Assembly: GCA_903847315.1 (NCBI GenBank)
Contig: CAINDG010000001.1
Location: 1 to 57,590, forward strand
DNA from: an uncultured Planctomycetota bacterium
Lineage (GTDB): Bacteria > Planctomycetota > Phycisphaerae > Sedimentisphaerales > UBA12454
DNA length: 57,590 nt
Direction of reading: 5' to 3'
The notes under the pieces are model-generated. The model did not search any database. It worked only from the letters and a program-made list of their open reading frames with translations, and had not been told where the DNA came from. How positions within the stretch are numbered: position 1 is the stretch's first letter; the number at the start of each line of letters is the position of its first letter. The translations under genes and the position numbers were made by a program. Of the stretch, positions 43,757-53,054 are shown piece after piece.

Positions 43757-44671
43757 TTATTGCCCGAAAGCAACGTTAAGCAGTTCCTCAAGGCCCGGTG
43801 CGGTGCCCTGCCACGCTTTGAGCGTTTTGCCGTCGCTTAATACGACGACTACAGGGGTTTGGACGTACCATTTTTTGGTTTCAGCAAGTCTGCCTGACAA
43901 AACCTTGCTCTGAGGACTTACCAGCTTCTGATTTTCCTTGCCGTAAGGCGGCATCTCCACAAAGGCAAAGTTAATCGCATCTTTATTGCCCGCCACGGAT
44001 TTATTCATCTCCTCATATTTCGGTATCGCCTGGGCGCAATCGGGACAGTCATAATGATATAAAAGCACTACCCATACTCCGGTTTGCAATTGCTGTTTTA
44101 TATCGATATCTTCGAGCATCGGCCAAAGACTCTTATTCGCCCACTGCTTCGTATCGATTACTTCGTATTTGTCGCTTTTCATCGGCGGCTTGTTTGTGAT
44201 AAGAGTATATTCAATCGCCGGCAGCAAGATAAACGTCGGTATCGCGATAGCGAAAAAATGAACCGGATTCGGCCACGGCGGCGGAAGCAGTTTTATGCCT
44301 TTTGGCCTGAATGCCGCAAGCAATATAAATATCGGAATATCAACAACAGAAAGCGTAATCCACGGATTGACTTTTACCAAACCAAAACAGCCGCAGGATT
44401 CGGCACCTGTCAAACCTTTATATAATGTAACGCCGATGAATCCGCCAAAGGCAATTAGGCCAAGCAGCCAGCCGGCTTTTCTAAACAATCCGCATATCAG
44501 CCAAATACCCAGACCCATTTCAAGCGGTATTTGAATAAGGAAAAACTCCCACGACTCCCAGAAACCTTTGCTAAGTATCGGCTCGGTAAGAAGTTGCTGA
44601 ATCTTCAATATCGAAGCGCCGATTAAAAAAATGCCCGCTATCCACATTGCAATCGTATTAGCTTTTTTCAT
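43757..44671 (-). CDS. MauE/DoxX-like membrane protein with thioredoxin-like domain
   Basis: This 304-residue protein has four membrane segments in the first ~145 residues with GAESCGCFG between them, the MauE-like hallmark. A soluble thioredoxin-like part follows with LYHYDCPDCAQAIPKYEE, a CXXC redox site. It probably moves reducing power or forms disulfides outside the cytoplasm. Its stop lies 5 bp from that of the convergent aldo/keto reductase gene. It is the last of rmuC-SDR-MauE genes. The neighbour with Tat-exported redox proteins may be its client. Confidence 0.8.
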   Translation of the reverse strand: MKKANTIAMWIAGIFLIGASILKIQQLLTEPILSKGFWESWEFFLIQIPLEMGLGIWLICGLFRKAGWLLGLIAFGGFIGVTLYKGLTGAESCGCFGLVKVNPWITLSVVDIPIFILLAAFRPKGIKLLPPPWPNPVHFFAIAIPTFILLPAIEYTLITNKPPMKSDKYEVIDTKQWANKSLWPMLEDIDIKQQLQTGVWVVLLYHYDCPDCAQAIPKYEEMNKSVAGNKDAINFAFVEMPPYGKENQKLVSPQSKVLSGRLAETKKWYVQTPVVVVLSDGKTLKAWQGTAPGLEELLNVAFGQ

Positions 44672-44674
44672 ATT

Positions 44675-45436
44675 TTAAGCTCTCATATACAATCCGCCGT
44701 TGACGGCTATATATTCGCCGGTAATAAAACCTGCCGCGTCGCTGGCGAGGAATAAAATCGCTTTTGCGACATCTTCAGCCCTGCCGTTCCGCCCCAGCGG
44801 CGTTTCTGCCGCGACTTGCTTTCGTCTTTCAGGTGTACTGAATTGTTCGTGAAAACGCGTCTCAATCAAGCCCGGCATAACAGAGTTAACCCTGATGCCG
44901 AAAGGAGCGAATTCTTTCGCCATCGCGATTGTCATTGTCGCGACAGCGGCCTTTGCGGAAGCGTAAATTCCGCCGCCCCCTGCCCCGCCGTTATGGCCCG
45001 CGATTGAGCCTATATTAACTATACAGCCCTTTGATTTCTTCAAATGCTCCAGAGCCGCTTGTGCCGCCAGAAACGCACTCTTGACGTTTGTCGCAAAAGC
45101 ATCATCGAAATATTCTTCAGTGGCATCGGCAAAAAATTGCCTCGCTATAAGTGAGCCTGCGTTATTGACAAGTACGTCAATCCCACCGGCCTGTTTAACA
45201 AAATCCTGTATCATTTTCGTTATCTGTTTTTTGTCCCGCAAATCCGCCTTGAGAAGACAGCCGTTGGAGATTTTTTTAACTTCGGCAAGTGTTTTTTCGC
45301 CGCCCTGCGGCGTCCTGAAATAATGTACGCCGACAAAACAGCCCTGCTCGGCGAACATCTTCGCGGCTGCAACACCAATTCCGCTGGATGAACCGGTTAC
45401 TAAAACTTTTTTACCCTTTAAATCTGCATATATCAT
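44675..45436 (-). CDS. Short-chain dehydrogenase/reductase
   Basis: This 253-residue protein has VLVTGSSSGIGVAAAKMFAE (NAD(P) site), DVLVNNAGS, the catalytic serine in IVNIGSIAGHNGG and the YASAKAAVATM motif with Tyr and Lys. It is a classical SDR oxidoreductase. Its ATG overlaps the rmuC stop by 1 nt. Similarity to FabG-like 3-oxoacyl reductases is general, and the substrate is unknown. Confidence 0.88.
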   Translation of the reverse strand: MIYADLKGKKVLVTGSSSGIGVAAAKMFAEQGCFVGVHYFRTPQGGEKTLAEVKKISNGCLLKADLRDKKQITKMIQDFVKQAGGIDVLVNNAGSLIARQFFADATEEYFDDAFATNVKSAFLAAQAALEHLKKSKGCIVNIGSIAGHNGGAGGGGIYASAKAAVATMTIAMAKEFAPFGIRVNSVMPGLIETRFHEQFSTPERRKQVAAETPLGRNGRAEDVAKAILFLASDAAGFITGEYIAVNGGLYMRA

Positions 45437-46413
45437 TACTGTTTTCCCTCATTTTGTATTTGTTCCAATTGCGTTACAAACCTGTCCAGTTTTTTCTGAC
45501 CCTCATCGTGCTTGCCTTGCGCGTTTCGCAGGTGTCCGCCAAGTGTGTCCCACAGTGAAATAAAATCCGCAAATGAATTATTAAGGGTTTTGAGGTTCTG
45601 GCGTATCTCGGCGGCCTGTTTTTCGATTACAAGACCGTGAAGACCCATCACTATCGTCATAAGATAGACATAAAGCAGGTTCGGCGAAACAGGAAAAACC
45701 TTTCTTTCCATCGCATAATCCTGCACGTTTACCGTATCGGCGGAATTATTTACCATCACCTCGTAATAAACATTCTCGGCAGGCAAAAACATTATCGCGA
45801 AATCAAGCGTCCCCTCGTCAGGCTTAATATAGCTTTCCGCAATCTTGTCGATGTGCTTCTGTACGTCTTTTAAAAATTCTTTCCGGAGCTTTTGCTTATC
45901 GGTATCGCTTTGAGCCTGCTGTATTTTTTCAAAATTGCTCAATGGAAACTTCGCGTCTATCGGAACCGAATACTTCGGCATCTTTACCAAGGCATCGACT
46001 TTTTTGCCGTCGCGGAAGGTGTATTGAAGTGCGAAACTGTCTGTCGGCAGCACAGCAGAAAGTATATTTTCCAGCGACCATTCGCCAAGACCGCCGCGGA
46101 GTTTGGGACTGGCAAGGATTTGCTGAAGGCTTTTAAAATCTGAACTCAATTCGATTATCCTCTGGCCTGTACCCTGAAGCTGGCCGAGTTGAGTATTAAC
46201 CTTTTCAAGTGTCTGGACCTGAAACTGGAGATTCTTATTTATCGTATCCTGGCCTGAAATAAGAGATTGCTGAAGACTGGTGGTAAGATTTTCCTGCGAG
46301 GCTCTTATCGCCTTTAGCTCCTGACCAACCGAACGCGCCTGAGCCAGCCACAGCAAGACCGCTATGGCCGCCAAAACAGCTATAACAAGAATGATAACAA
46401 AAATTTGCGTCAT
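45436..46413 (-). CDS. rmuC: DNA recombination protein RmuC
   Basis: This ~325-residue protein starts with a membrane segment (TQIFVIILVIAVLAAIAVLLW), then a coiled coil and a nuclease-like core: SPKLRGGLGEWSLENIL, YSVPIDAKFPLSNFE, AIMFLPAENVYYEVMVN and SPNLLYVYLMTIVMGLHG. RmuC restricts recombination at inverted repeats. The start is ATG 46413, preceded by AGGTAA; a longer frame to 46563 has no such site. Confidence 0.9.
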   Translation of the reverse strand: MTQIFVIILVIAVLAAIAVLLWLAQARSVGQELKAIRASQENLTTSLQQSLISGQDTINKNLQFQVQTLEKVNTQLGQLQGTGQRIIELSSDFKSLQQILASPKLRGGLGEWSLENILSAVLPTDSFALQYTFRDGKKVDALVKMPKYSVPIDAKFPLSNFEKIQQAQSDTDKQKLRKEFLKDVQKHIDKIAESYIKPDEGTLDFAIMFLPAENVYYEVMVNNSADTVNVQDYAMERKVFPVSPNLLYVYLMTIVMGLHGLVIEKQAAEIRQNLKTLNNSFADFISLWDTLGGHLRNAQGKHDEGQKKLDRFVTQLEQIQNEGKQ

Positions 46414-46620
46414 AACGATTACCTGCCTTGAAAAATTATAAGCCTGAATGCCTGATTTGTCAAAAAACACTTTATTTTCGCATCTTTCGCTGTTATAATT
46501 CCCGCATTGAAAAAAATCGAGTGTCTGTCGGTTTGCGAACAGGAATGGAAGAAAACCCGACACAACGGTTACCGGTGAATTTAAAAAAACTCCATATAAC
46601 TCCTTGGATAAGGCACAGTT

Positions 46621-47712
46621 ATGAATAGAAAAATGCTGCTGTTGTTGTCTTTTTATCTGGTACTGATGCCCGTCACTTGCAACGCCTTCTCAAAAATTTA
46701 TCCCTGTCAGGGTTGTCCGGCAATTCGGCTCGACAAGATTATGCCCGACCAGGTGCAGGCAGGTAAAGAATTCGAATATAAAATCAGGGTTACAAACCTT
46801 ACCGATGCGGCGCTGACCGATGTTGTCGTAACGGACACGATTATCAAAAATTTTCAGCACATATCATCAACTCCACCGGCCAACATTCAGATTGGTAAAC
46901 TTGTATGGACATTTTCTGAGCTCGGACCGAAAGAAACAAGGGAAATCATCGGCACCGCCACAACTTCTTCGGGCGGCATTGTCCAAAACTTTGTTGATAC
47001 AGATGTTACATATAAAACACCTCTCCGCATCGGTATTGTAGGCGTTCAGCCGAATATTGTGATTACAAAAAGCGCCCCGGCCCAAGTCCCGGCCTGCAAG
47101 CCGATTATCTACATATTCAAGATTGAAAATACAGGCACAGCCTCGGCGTACAATGTAAGAATTATAGACGATTTGCCTGAAGGATTCGCAGCCGCCAACG
47201 GCGGATCCAACATTGATATTCCAATTGGTACATTGTCTCCCGGCGCGTCGAGTTTGGTATCTGCAGTGGTAACGGCTCAAAAAAGCGGCACCTATACCAA
47301 TAACGCCGTTGCCATCGCCGACAAAAATATAACTGTAGAATCTCCTGCGGTTACAACCATCGTAAAAAAACCGGTTCTCGCGATTACAAATACAGGCCCT
47401 CAAACGCAGAATGTCAGCAAAGAGATTACCTATGAAATCGCCGTAACCAATACCGGCAACTGGCCTGCCGACGATACTATTATAGATGATGCAGTACCTG
47501 CAGGCTTTAGTTTTATAAGAGCCGGCCAGGGCGGCACTTTGATGGGAAATAAGGTTATGTGGAAAATTGTCAGGCTCAATCCCGGCAGTACTGTAAAGGT
47601 TTCTGTTACATATATGCCAAACAGCAGCGGTACGGTTGTAAATACCGCCAGCGCCTCGGCAGTTTGTGCCGATGTCGTTACATCTGCCGTCCAGACGCAT
47701 TTCTACGAATAA
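46621..47712 (+). CDS. DUF11-repeat secreted protein
   Basis: This 363-residue protein has a signal peptide and then three DUF11-like beta-sandwich repeats (about 40-140, 145-240, 245-360), each with a motif like ITNTGNWPADDTIIDDAVPA or FKIENTGTASAYNVRIIDD. Such repeats make surface or cell-envelope proteins. N-terminal KIYPCQGCPAIRLDK has a CXXC pair. The function is unknown. Its stop is 3 bp from that of the convergent aminotransferase gene. Confidence 0.82.
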   Translation: MNRKMLLLLSFYLVLMPVTCNAFSKIYPCQGCPAIRLDKIMPDQVQAGKEFEYKIRVTNLTDAALTDVVVTDTIIKNFQHISSTPPANIQIGKLVWTFSELGPKETREIIGTATTSSGGIVQNFVDTDVTYKTPLRIGIVGVQPNIVITKSAPAQVPACKPIIYIFKIENTGTASAYNVRIIDDLPEGFAAANGGSNIDIPIGTLSPGASSLVSAVVTAQKSGTYTNNAVAIADKNITVESPAVTTIVKKPVLAITNTGPQTQNVSKEITYEIAVTNTGNWPADDTIIDDAVPAGFSFIRAGQGGTLMGNKVMWKIVRLNPGSTVKVSVTYMPNSSGTVVNTASASAVCADVVTSAVQTHFYE

Positions 47713-47715
47713 ATT

Positions 47716-48837
47716 TTATGCTTTATCGATGCACTTCTTAAGTGTTTTGCATACAAGTGCAGCTTCATCTTTAGTCAGGTTATTATGAAATGGAAGTGCT
47801 ATTGTGCATTTGCATACGCCGTCGGAAATGGGAAAATCGCCGTCTTTGCAGCCGAACTTTTCAACCATAAACGGCTGAAGCGTGACAGGCGGGAAATAAT
47901 TACTTACTTGAATGCCTTCCGTGAGCATTGCGGTTAAAATAGCATTTCGCTTTGAAACGTATGGCTCTTTAAGTCTTATGACAAACACAAACCAGCTCAT
48001 CCTGCATTTGTCCGGCGACTTTGGCACAATTATTCTGTCCTCGCCGACCAAAATTTCCCAATACCAGTCGGCTACACGCTGACGTTTCTGAACAAATTGT
48101 TCTATCTTTCCAAGCTGGCTGATTCCAAGAGCAGCATTGATATCGCACATTCTGAAGTTATAACCCATTCTTTCGTGGGCCAGCCACCCACCACCCTTGC
48201 CGCGCCCCTGATTACGAAGCGACCTGCATATATCGGCAAGTTTTTCATCATCTGTAAGTATCATTCCGCCTTCGCCTGTAGTCATTTGCTTGTTGGGATA
48301 AAATGCAAAGTTACTCAGTGTTCCAAAGTTTCCGACTTTTTTGCCGTTAATTTCCGAGCCAAGGGCTTCGCAACTATCCTCGATTACAGGCAATTTGTGC
48401 TTTTGTGCAATCTTCCAGACTGCATCAAGTCCTACCGGACTGCCGAACACCGCTACCGGCATAATCGCTTTGGTTTTGGAAGTAATTTTCGCTTCGATTT
48501 TTTTCGGGTCAATATTCAGGCTCACAGGGTCAATGTCCACAAATACTGGTTTTGCATCGACCATCAAAATACTGTTTGTCGTAGCGATAAAAGTAAAAGG
48601 CGTGGTTATTACCTCATCGCCTTTGCCTATTCCAAGAGCTTTTAGACACAGAAAAAGACCGCTTGTACCTGAATTGACCGCAATGCCATATTTCCTGCCG
48701 ATGTATTTGGCCAGTTTTTCTTCAAATTCCGGTATTTTGGGCCCAAGAGAAAGATTGGGAGTTTTCAGCACTTCAACGACAGCTTTAATGTCGTCTTCAT
48801 TTATGTCCGGCCGAGAAAGATGTACTTTAAAATTCAT
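47716..48837 (-). CDS. DegT/DnrJ/EryC1 family PLP aminotransferase
   Basis: This 373-residue protein has GIAVNSGTSGLFLCLKALG, EVITTPFTFIATTNSI, VIEDSCEALGSEINGKKVG and FYPNKQMTTGEGGMILTDD, where the Lys forms the PLP link. FRMCDINAALGISQL follows. The group makes amino sugars for LPS or O-antigen by amination of keto sugars. The gene follows the tRNA-Pro, and ~70 nt and a hairpin lie between. The exact sugar is unknown. Confidence 0.87.
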   Translation of the reverse strand: MNFKVHLSRPDINEDDIKAVVEVLKTPNLSLGPKIPEFEEKLAKYIGRKYGIAVNSGTSGLFLCLKALGIGKGDEVITTPFTFIATTNSILMVDAKPVFVDIDPVSLNIDPKKIEAKITSKTKAIMPVAVFGSPVGLDAVWKIAQKHKLPVIEDSCEALGSEINGKKVGNFGTLSNFAFYPNKQMTTGEGGMILTDDEKLADICRSLRNQGRGKGGGWLAHERMGYNFRMCDINAALGISQLGKIEQFVQKRQRVADWYWEILVGEDRIIVPKSPDKCRMSWFVFVIRLKEPYVSKRNAILTAMLTEGIQVSNYFPPVTLQPFMVEKFGCKDGDFPISDGVCKCTIALPFHNNLTKDEAALVCKTLKKCIDKA

Positions 48838-48879
48838 ATATACTCCTGAATCATATTTAAAGGTCGCCGCTGGCGGCGG

Positions 48880-48908
48880 TTTAACCCCCGGCAGAGCCGG
48901 GGGCTAAA
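48880..48908. repeat. TTTA[A/G]CCCCC hairpin abutting tRNA-Pro
   Basis: CCCCCGGC pairs with GCCGGGGG over the loop AGA, with TTTAA and CTAAA edges. It belongs to the hairpin family seen at 23639-23763 and near 449-474. Its edge touches the 3' end of tRNA-Pro. On the minus strand it could help end the tRNA transcript, though no T-run follows. Confidence 0.6.
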
Positions 48909-48983
48909 TCGGGGAGAGAGGATTCGAACCTCCGGCCTCTTGGTCCCGAACCAAGCGCTCTAGCCAAGCTGAGCTACTCCCCG
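48909..48983 (-). tRNA. tRNA-Pro(CGG)
   Basis: The minus strand folds as a cloverleaf. The acceptor is CGGGGAG/CTCCCCG with discriminator A, and the D arm is GCTC...GAGC. The anticodon stem is CTTGG/CCAAG around loop TTCGGGA (anticodon CGG), and the T arm is GGAGG-TTCGAAT-CCTCT. C1:G72 is typical of tRNA-Pro. CCA is not encoded. It lies 43 nt upstream of the priA stop. Confidence 0.95.
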
Positions 48984-49026
48984 CCGAAAACATTTAATGA
49001 TACTATATTTATCGTAACTATTCAAG

Positions 49027-51375
49027 CTATAATAAATTAACAGGGTCAACGTCAACCTGTATTTGGACGATGGAATTTGGCGGTCTGAGCCGGCGAAATC
49101 TGCCGAGAAGTTCGCCAAGCTGCGATGGATTTTGGGCCTGCAATATAATCTGCATCCTGTAGAACCGCTGAATCCTGGCGATTACCGCTGGGATAGGCCC
49201 GGTAAGCTTTATATCGAGCCCGCAGGAAGAAATAATGTTCCCAATCTGCTCAGCGACAACCTGTGAGGTATTGGAAAGCCTGTCAAATTTTGTATCCCGC
49301 AGCCGAACAAGAGCGACTCTGCCGAACGGCGGCAGCAGGCAGGCCTGTCTGTGCTTCAATTCTTCTTTTACAAATCCTTTAAAGTCGTCGTCAACCGCGA
49401 ATTTAATAGCCGGCTGGTTCGGCAAAAATGTCTGAATGAAAACTCTGCCGCCTTTGCTGCTCCTGCCCGCCCTGCCGGAGACCTGACAGATAAGCTGATA
49501 AGTGCGCTCGTTCGACCGAAAATCCGGAAGCTGCAATGAAGTGTCCGCGCTGATTATCCCAACGAGTGTAACATTGGGAAAATGCAGACCCTTTGCGAGA
49601 ATTTGCGTGCCGGCAAGTATATCGATTCTGCCCGCGTCGAAATCGCCCAGCAGACGATAATAGTCGTGATTCTGCATCGAATCGCTGTCAACCCTGACAA
49701 CGCGTGCAGACGGAATTTTCTGCCTCAGTTCGTCTTCAAGCCGTTGAGTGCCCAGACCTATCATCGCGACGTTTTTGCCGCATACAGGACAATTTTTCGG
49801 AACAAGCGTCTGTGCAAGACAGTAATGGCAAACCGCAAAGCCGCCTTCTATTCGTCCTTTTATATTCGGCTGTACCTGATGTTTTTCAGCCTTATGAAAT
49901 GTCAGCGATGTATCGCAATTGCGGCACTTGAGAGTATAACGGCAGCTCGGACAAAAAATAAAACTGCTGTAGCCCCGGCGGTTCAGCAAAAGAATTATCT
50001 GCTCTTTTTTTTGCAGCGTCTGCTTAATCGCCTCTTCAAGTTCAGGACTTATTAGATTTACGCCGTGCTTTTCGAATCTGCACTGCGCCATATCGACGAT
50101 TTTCATTTGCGGTTTGGGCAGGTCTATCACCCGCTTCGGCAGGGAAAGTCCTATAAAATGGCTTTTTGTCCTGCAATTATGCAATGTTTCGAGCGATGGC
50201 GTAGCGCTGCCTAAAATACAAAGGGCATCCGTTAGCTGCGCAAGTTTCACTGCTACATCGCGCCCGTTGTATCTGGGCGATGTATCCTGCTTGTAGCTCG
50301 GCTCGTGTTCCTCATCGACAACAATAATACCCAGGTCTGAAACGGGAGCAAAGACAGCACTTCTCGCCCCGATAACGACTATCGGCGAAGTATTTTTAAT
50401 TTTCTGCCACTGCGCGTTTCTCTGCGATGCGGTAAGCTGCGAATGCATAACAGCGATATTGCTGAATCTGCTGCTGAACCGCTGAATTGTCTGAGCGGTA
50501 AGCGCGATTTCAGGCAGCAGAACTATTGCGCTCTTGTCTTTGGCGATTGTCTTTTCTATCGCCCTGATATAGACCTCTGTTTTGCCGCTGTCGGTAACGC
50601 CGTGCAAAAGTACAACGCAAAACTTCTGTAAATCCATTCGCTTTTCGATTTCGGCAAGCGCCTTGTTCTGGTCGTCGTTTAATATGACAGCGCCGGTTTT
50701 TAAGATAAATCCCTTTGGAATAACAGGCAGTTCCGAATAAACGGTTCGGCCGGTAACTTTTACCACGCCTGCCTCCAGAAGCCTTTTTAACGGCGCCATA
50801 CCGGCGTTTGCCTGTTCAAGAAGATTTTCGATTTCAACCGCTGCGGTAGGACTGTCGGCATTTAACTGTATTAGAGTTTGAATTATTTGTTTTTGCTTTT
50901 TGCCTTTTATCGCGGCCAAAAGCTGCTCAAAATCCGACACGCCGGGGGCAAGAAAAATATGTTTGATGTTTTTTGTTCCCGTACCTTTTTTTACCGCCGC
51001 TGGCAGCATCGCACTCAACACCTCTCCCAGCGGACAGATATAATAGTCGCTAATCCATTTGCCCAGTTTTAAAAGTCTTTCGTCAAGCAGGGGTGAATTA
51101 TCAACAATCTTTTTTACTATTTTGAGCTTTCCCCGCGGTATGGAAGAAGACTTGGCGTCTTTAATTTCGATGCAGAAAGCGTTCAGCAGTTTGTTTGCCC
51201 TGCCGAACGGAACTTCGAGCCTTTGCCCCGGCCAAACCGGCATAAATTTGTCCGGCAGAAGATAATCGAACACATCGTCAATGCCGGTGTCGATAGCAAC
51301 AACTGCGATATTGCTGCACTGGTTTTTTTTGCTTTCTGAAGTGTCAAACAGGCTGTTTTCGCAGGACTCTATCAT
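49027..51375 (-). CDS. priA: Primosomal protein N' (PriA helicase)
   Basis: This 782-residue replication-restart helicase has an N-terminal DNA-binding part (~20-130), Walker A LLHGVTDSGKTEVYIRA, DEEHEPSYKQDTSPRY, GSATPSLET and a zinc region (FCPSCRYTLKCRNCDTS, CHYCLAQ, CPVCG). Helicase motifs VGIISADTSLQLPDFRSNER and VSGRAGR follow. Length is typical. Its ATG follows the stop of the haem-motif kinase directly, so both share a transcript. Confidence 0.94.
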   Translation of the reverse strand: MIESCENSLFDTSESKKNQCSNIAVVAIDTGIDDVFDYLLPDKFMPVWPGQRLEVPFGRANKLLNAFCIEIKDAKSSSIPRGKLKIVKKIVDNSPLLDERLLKLGKWISDYYICPLGEVLSAMLPAAVKKGTGTKNIKHIFLAPGVSDFEQLLAAIKGKKQKQIIQTLIQLNADSPTAAVEIENLLEQANAGMAPLKRLLEAGVVKVTGRTVYSELPVIPKGFILKTGAVILNDDQNKALAEIEKRMDLQKFCVVLLHGVTDSGKTEVYIRAIEKTIAKDKSAIVLLPEIALTAQTIQRFSSRFSNIAVMHSQLTASQRNAQWQKIKNTSPIVVIGARSAVFAPVSDLGIIVVDEEHEPSYKQDTSPRYNGRDVAVKLAQLTDALCILGSATPSLETLHNCRTKSHFIGLSLPKRVIDLPKPQMKIVDMAQCRFEKHGVNLISPELEEAIKQTLQKKEQIILLLNRRGYSSFIFCPSCRYTLKCRNCDTSLTFHKAEKHQVQPNIKGRIEGGFAVCHYCLAQTLVPKNCPVCGKNVAMIGLGTQRLEDELRQKIPSARVVRVDSDSMQNHDYYRLLGDFDAGRIDILAGTQILAKGLHFPNVTLVGIISADTSLQLPDFRSNERTYQLICQVSGRAGRSSKGGRVFIQTFLPNQPAIKFAVDDDFKGFVKEELKHRQACLLPPFGRVALVRLRDTKFDRLSNTSQVVAEQIGNIISSCGLDIKLTGPIPAVIARIQRFYRMQIILQAQNPSQLGELLGRFRRLRPPNSIVQIQVDVDPVNLL

Positions 51376-52983
51376 TTATGTTTCGTCTGCCCTGATAATC
51401 GGCAAATCGAGCCAGAAAGTAGCGCCCTCGCCCGCCGTACTTTCAAGGCTGATTTTGCCTGACAGCAGTTTCGCAAGTTCGGTGCTTATGGCAAGCCCCA
51501 GACCTGTTCCGGGCTGCGTCCTCGTAAGCGAACCGTCGGCCTGACGGAATTTCTCAAATATTTTTTCCTTATCGGCTTCGTCAATCCCCGGCCCCGTATC
51601 GCTTACAGCTATTCGCACCGTCTGGTCGTCGGGCATAAACGCCTTTATTTCGATTTTGCCGTTTTCGGGCGTAAACTTTATGGCGTTGCTCAGCAGGTTA
51701 TACAATATCTGCTGGACCTTGCCCGTATCGGTTTTTATCAGTGGAATATTTTCATCGACTGTAAGGCGAACCTTGAGTTTCTGTTTTTCCGTAAGCGGCG
51801 AAAAGAACGCTATAAGACCGCGGCACAATTCAGGAATACTGGTCTTGTCGATATGCAATTCGATTTTGCCCGCTTCCATTTTCGCCATTTCGAGCAGGTC
51901 GTTAATCATATTAAGAAGGCTTTTGCCGCTGTTTATAATGTTTTCCGCGTATCGTTTGCTTTTCGCTGTATCTTCCGCGGGCTTTTCCTTCAGGATATCC
52001 GCAAAACCGAGTATGGCGTTTAACGGCGTGCGGAATTCGTGAGACATATTGGCGAGAAATTCACCTTTGAGCTTGTTGGCTTTGAAAAGTTCGATATTTC
52101 TTTCGGAAAGTTCCGTGAGTTTTTCGTCGAGCTGCTTGTTGGCCGACCGAAGTTTCTCCTGGCCCTGGGCCAGACTGTCAAGCATCGCGTTAAGGGCGTC
52201 GCCGAGCTTTTCGAATTCGTCGTTTGTCTTGATTCCGCAGCGGACATCGAGATTGCCCTGCGAAACATTATTGACCATTGCCCGTAATTGCCGGATTGGG
52301 CTCAAGATAATACGCTGGGCGATAATATAAAACGCGACAATCGCGCCTGCAATGGCAAACAGACCGGCAGTGAATATACAAAGACGGTTTATAAGAACCG
52401 TTCTCCTGATTTCCTTGCCCGGCATCTGCACTATCACCGCCCCGACAGGTTCGGAAAGATTGAAAACTGGGGCTGAACCTTCCGAACTGTGGCAGGCCAA
52501 ACAACGCTTATTGGCACGGACAATATTTATATAAGTCGTCTCGGCGTTGCCGCCTGTTCCGTCTTCCCAGGTACACTCATCTGTCCCCTGCTGCTGTTTC
52601 AGCAATTCTTCAATTTTCTGCGTTTGCCCGGCGTTAAGCTGTTTCTTCCAGTTCTGTCCCGGCAAATTCAATCTGAGCCAACTCACCCTGCTCGATTGAG
52701 TCTGTTTTTTCGCACCGCCTTCGTCGAGCATCACAGGGCTTTTTTCGGAGGTTTTCTCTAATTTGAAATGTCTTTCGTAAACCGTACTGACAACCGCTCT
52801 GCCGGCATCGGAAACCGTCTTTTCGGTCAGCTTACCCATCCAGAAATAAGGAATAAACAACGCAATCGTCAATACAAACAGTATGGCGATGCCGAAGAGC
52901 ACCCTGCATTTGCCCGCCAGCGACATCGGCCGAAGCTCGATGTAGGCAAGAATTGTTTTCAGGATTTTCCCGGCGTTATTCAT
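51376..52983 (-). CDS. Sensor histidine kinase with periplasmic CXXCH haem motif
   Basis: This 535-residue protein has membrane segments at ~28-48 and ~201-223. The periplasmic part has RANKRCLACHSSEGSAPVFN, with CLACH at ~161-165, a single c-type haem site as in DUF3365-type sensors. HAMP (~224-277), coiled coil, SHEFRTPLNAILGF (phospho-His) and HATPase with NLLSNAIKFTPENG, DTGPGID and GTGLGLAIS follow. It probably senses redox state or gas. No response regulator is adjacent. TGTATAAT lies just before the ATG. It precedes priA. Confidence 0.86.
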   Translation of the reverse strand: MNNAGKILKTILAYIELRPMSLAGKCRVLFGIAILFVLTIALFIPYFWMGKLTEKTVSDAGRAVVSTVYERHFKLEKTSEKSPVMLDEGGAKKQTQSSRVSWLRLNLPGQNWKKQLNAGQTQKIEELLKQQQGTDECTWEDGTGGNAETTYINIVRANKRCLACHSSEGSAPVFNLSEPVGAVIVQMPGKEIRRTVLINRLCIFTAGLFAIAGAIVAFYIIAQRIILSPIRQLRAMVNNVSQGNLDVRCGIKTNDEFEKLGDALNAMLDSLAQGQEKLRSANKQLDEKLTELSERNIELFKANKLKGEFLANMSHEFRTPLNAILGFADILKEKPAEDTAKSKRYAENIINSGKSLLNMINDLLEMAKMEAGKIELHIDKTSIPELCRGLIAFFSPLTEKQKLKVRLTVDENIPLIKTDTGKVQQILYNLLSNAIKFTPENGKIEIKAFMPDDQTVRIAVSDTGPGIDEADKEKIFEKFRQADGSLTRTQPGTGLGLAISTELAKLLSGKISLESTAGEGATFWLDLPIIRADET

Positions 52984-53054
52984 AGGAATTATTATACACA
53001 AATACCGCTAAGGAGAAAACCAAAAGCCGTAATTTTTATAACCGGCAAATAAGG

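Noticed and set aside
46867-47700. 277-residue antisense ORF within the DUF11-repeat gene
   Set aside because: Arg/Cys/Gly-rich product typical of a shadow of a repeated gene; the sense frame has signal peptide and domains.
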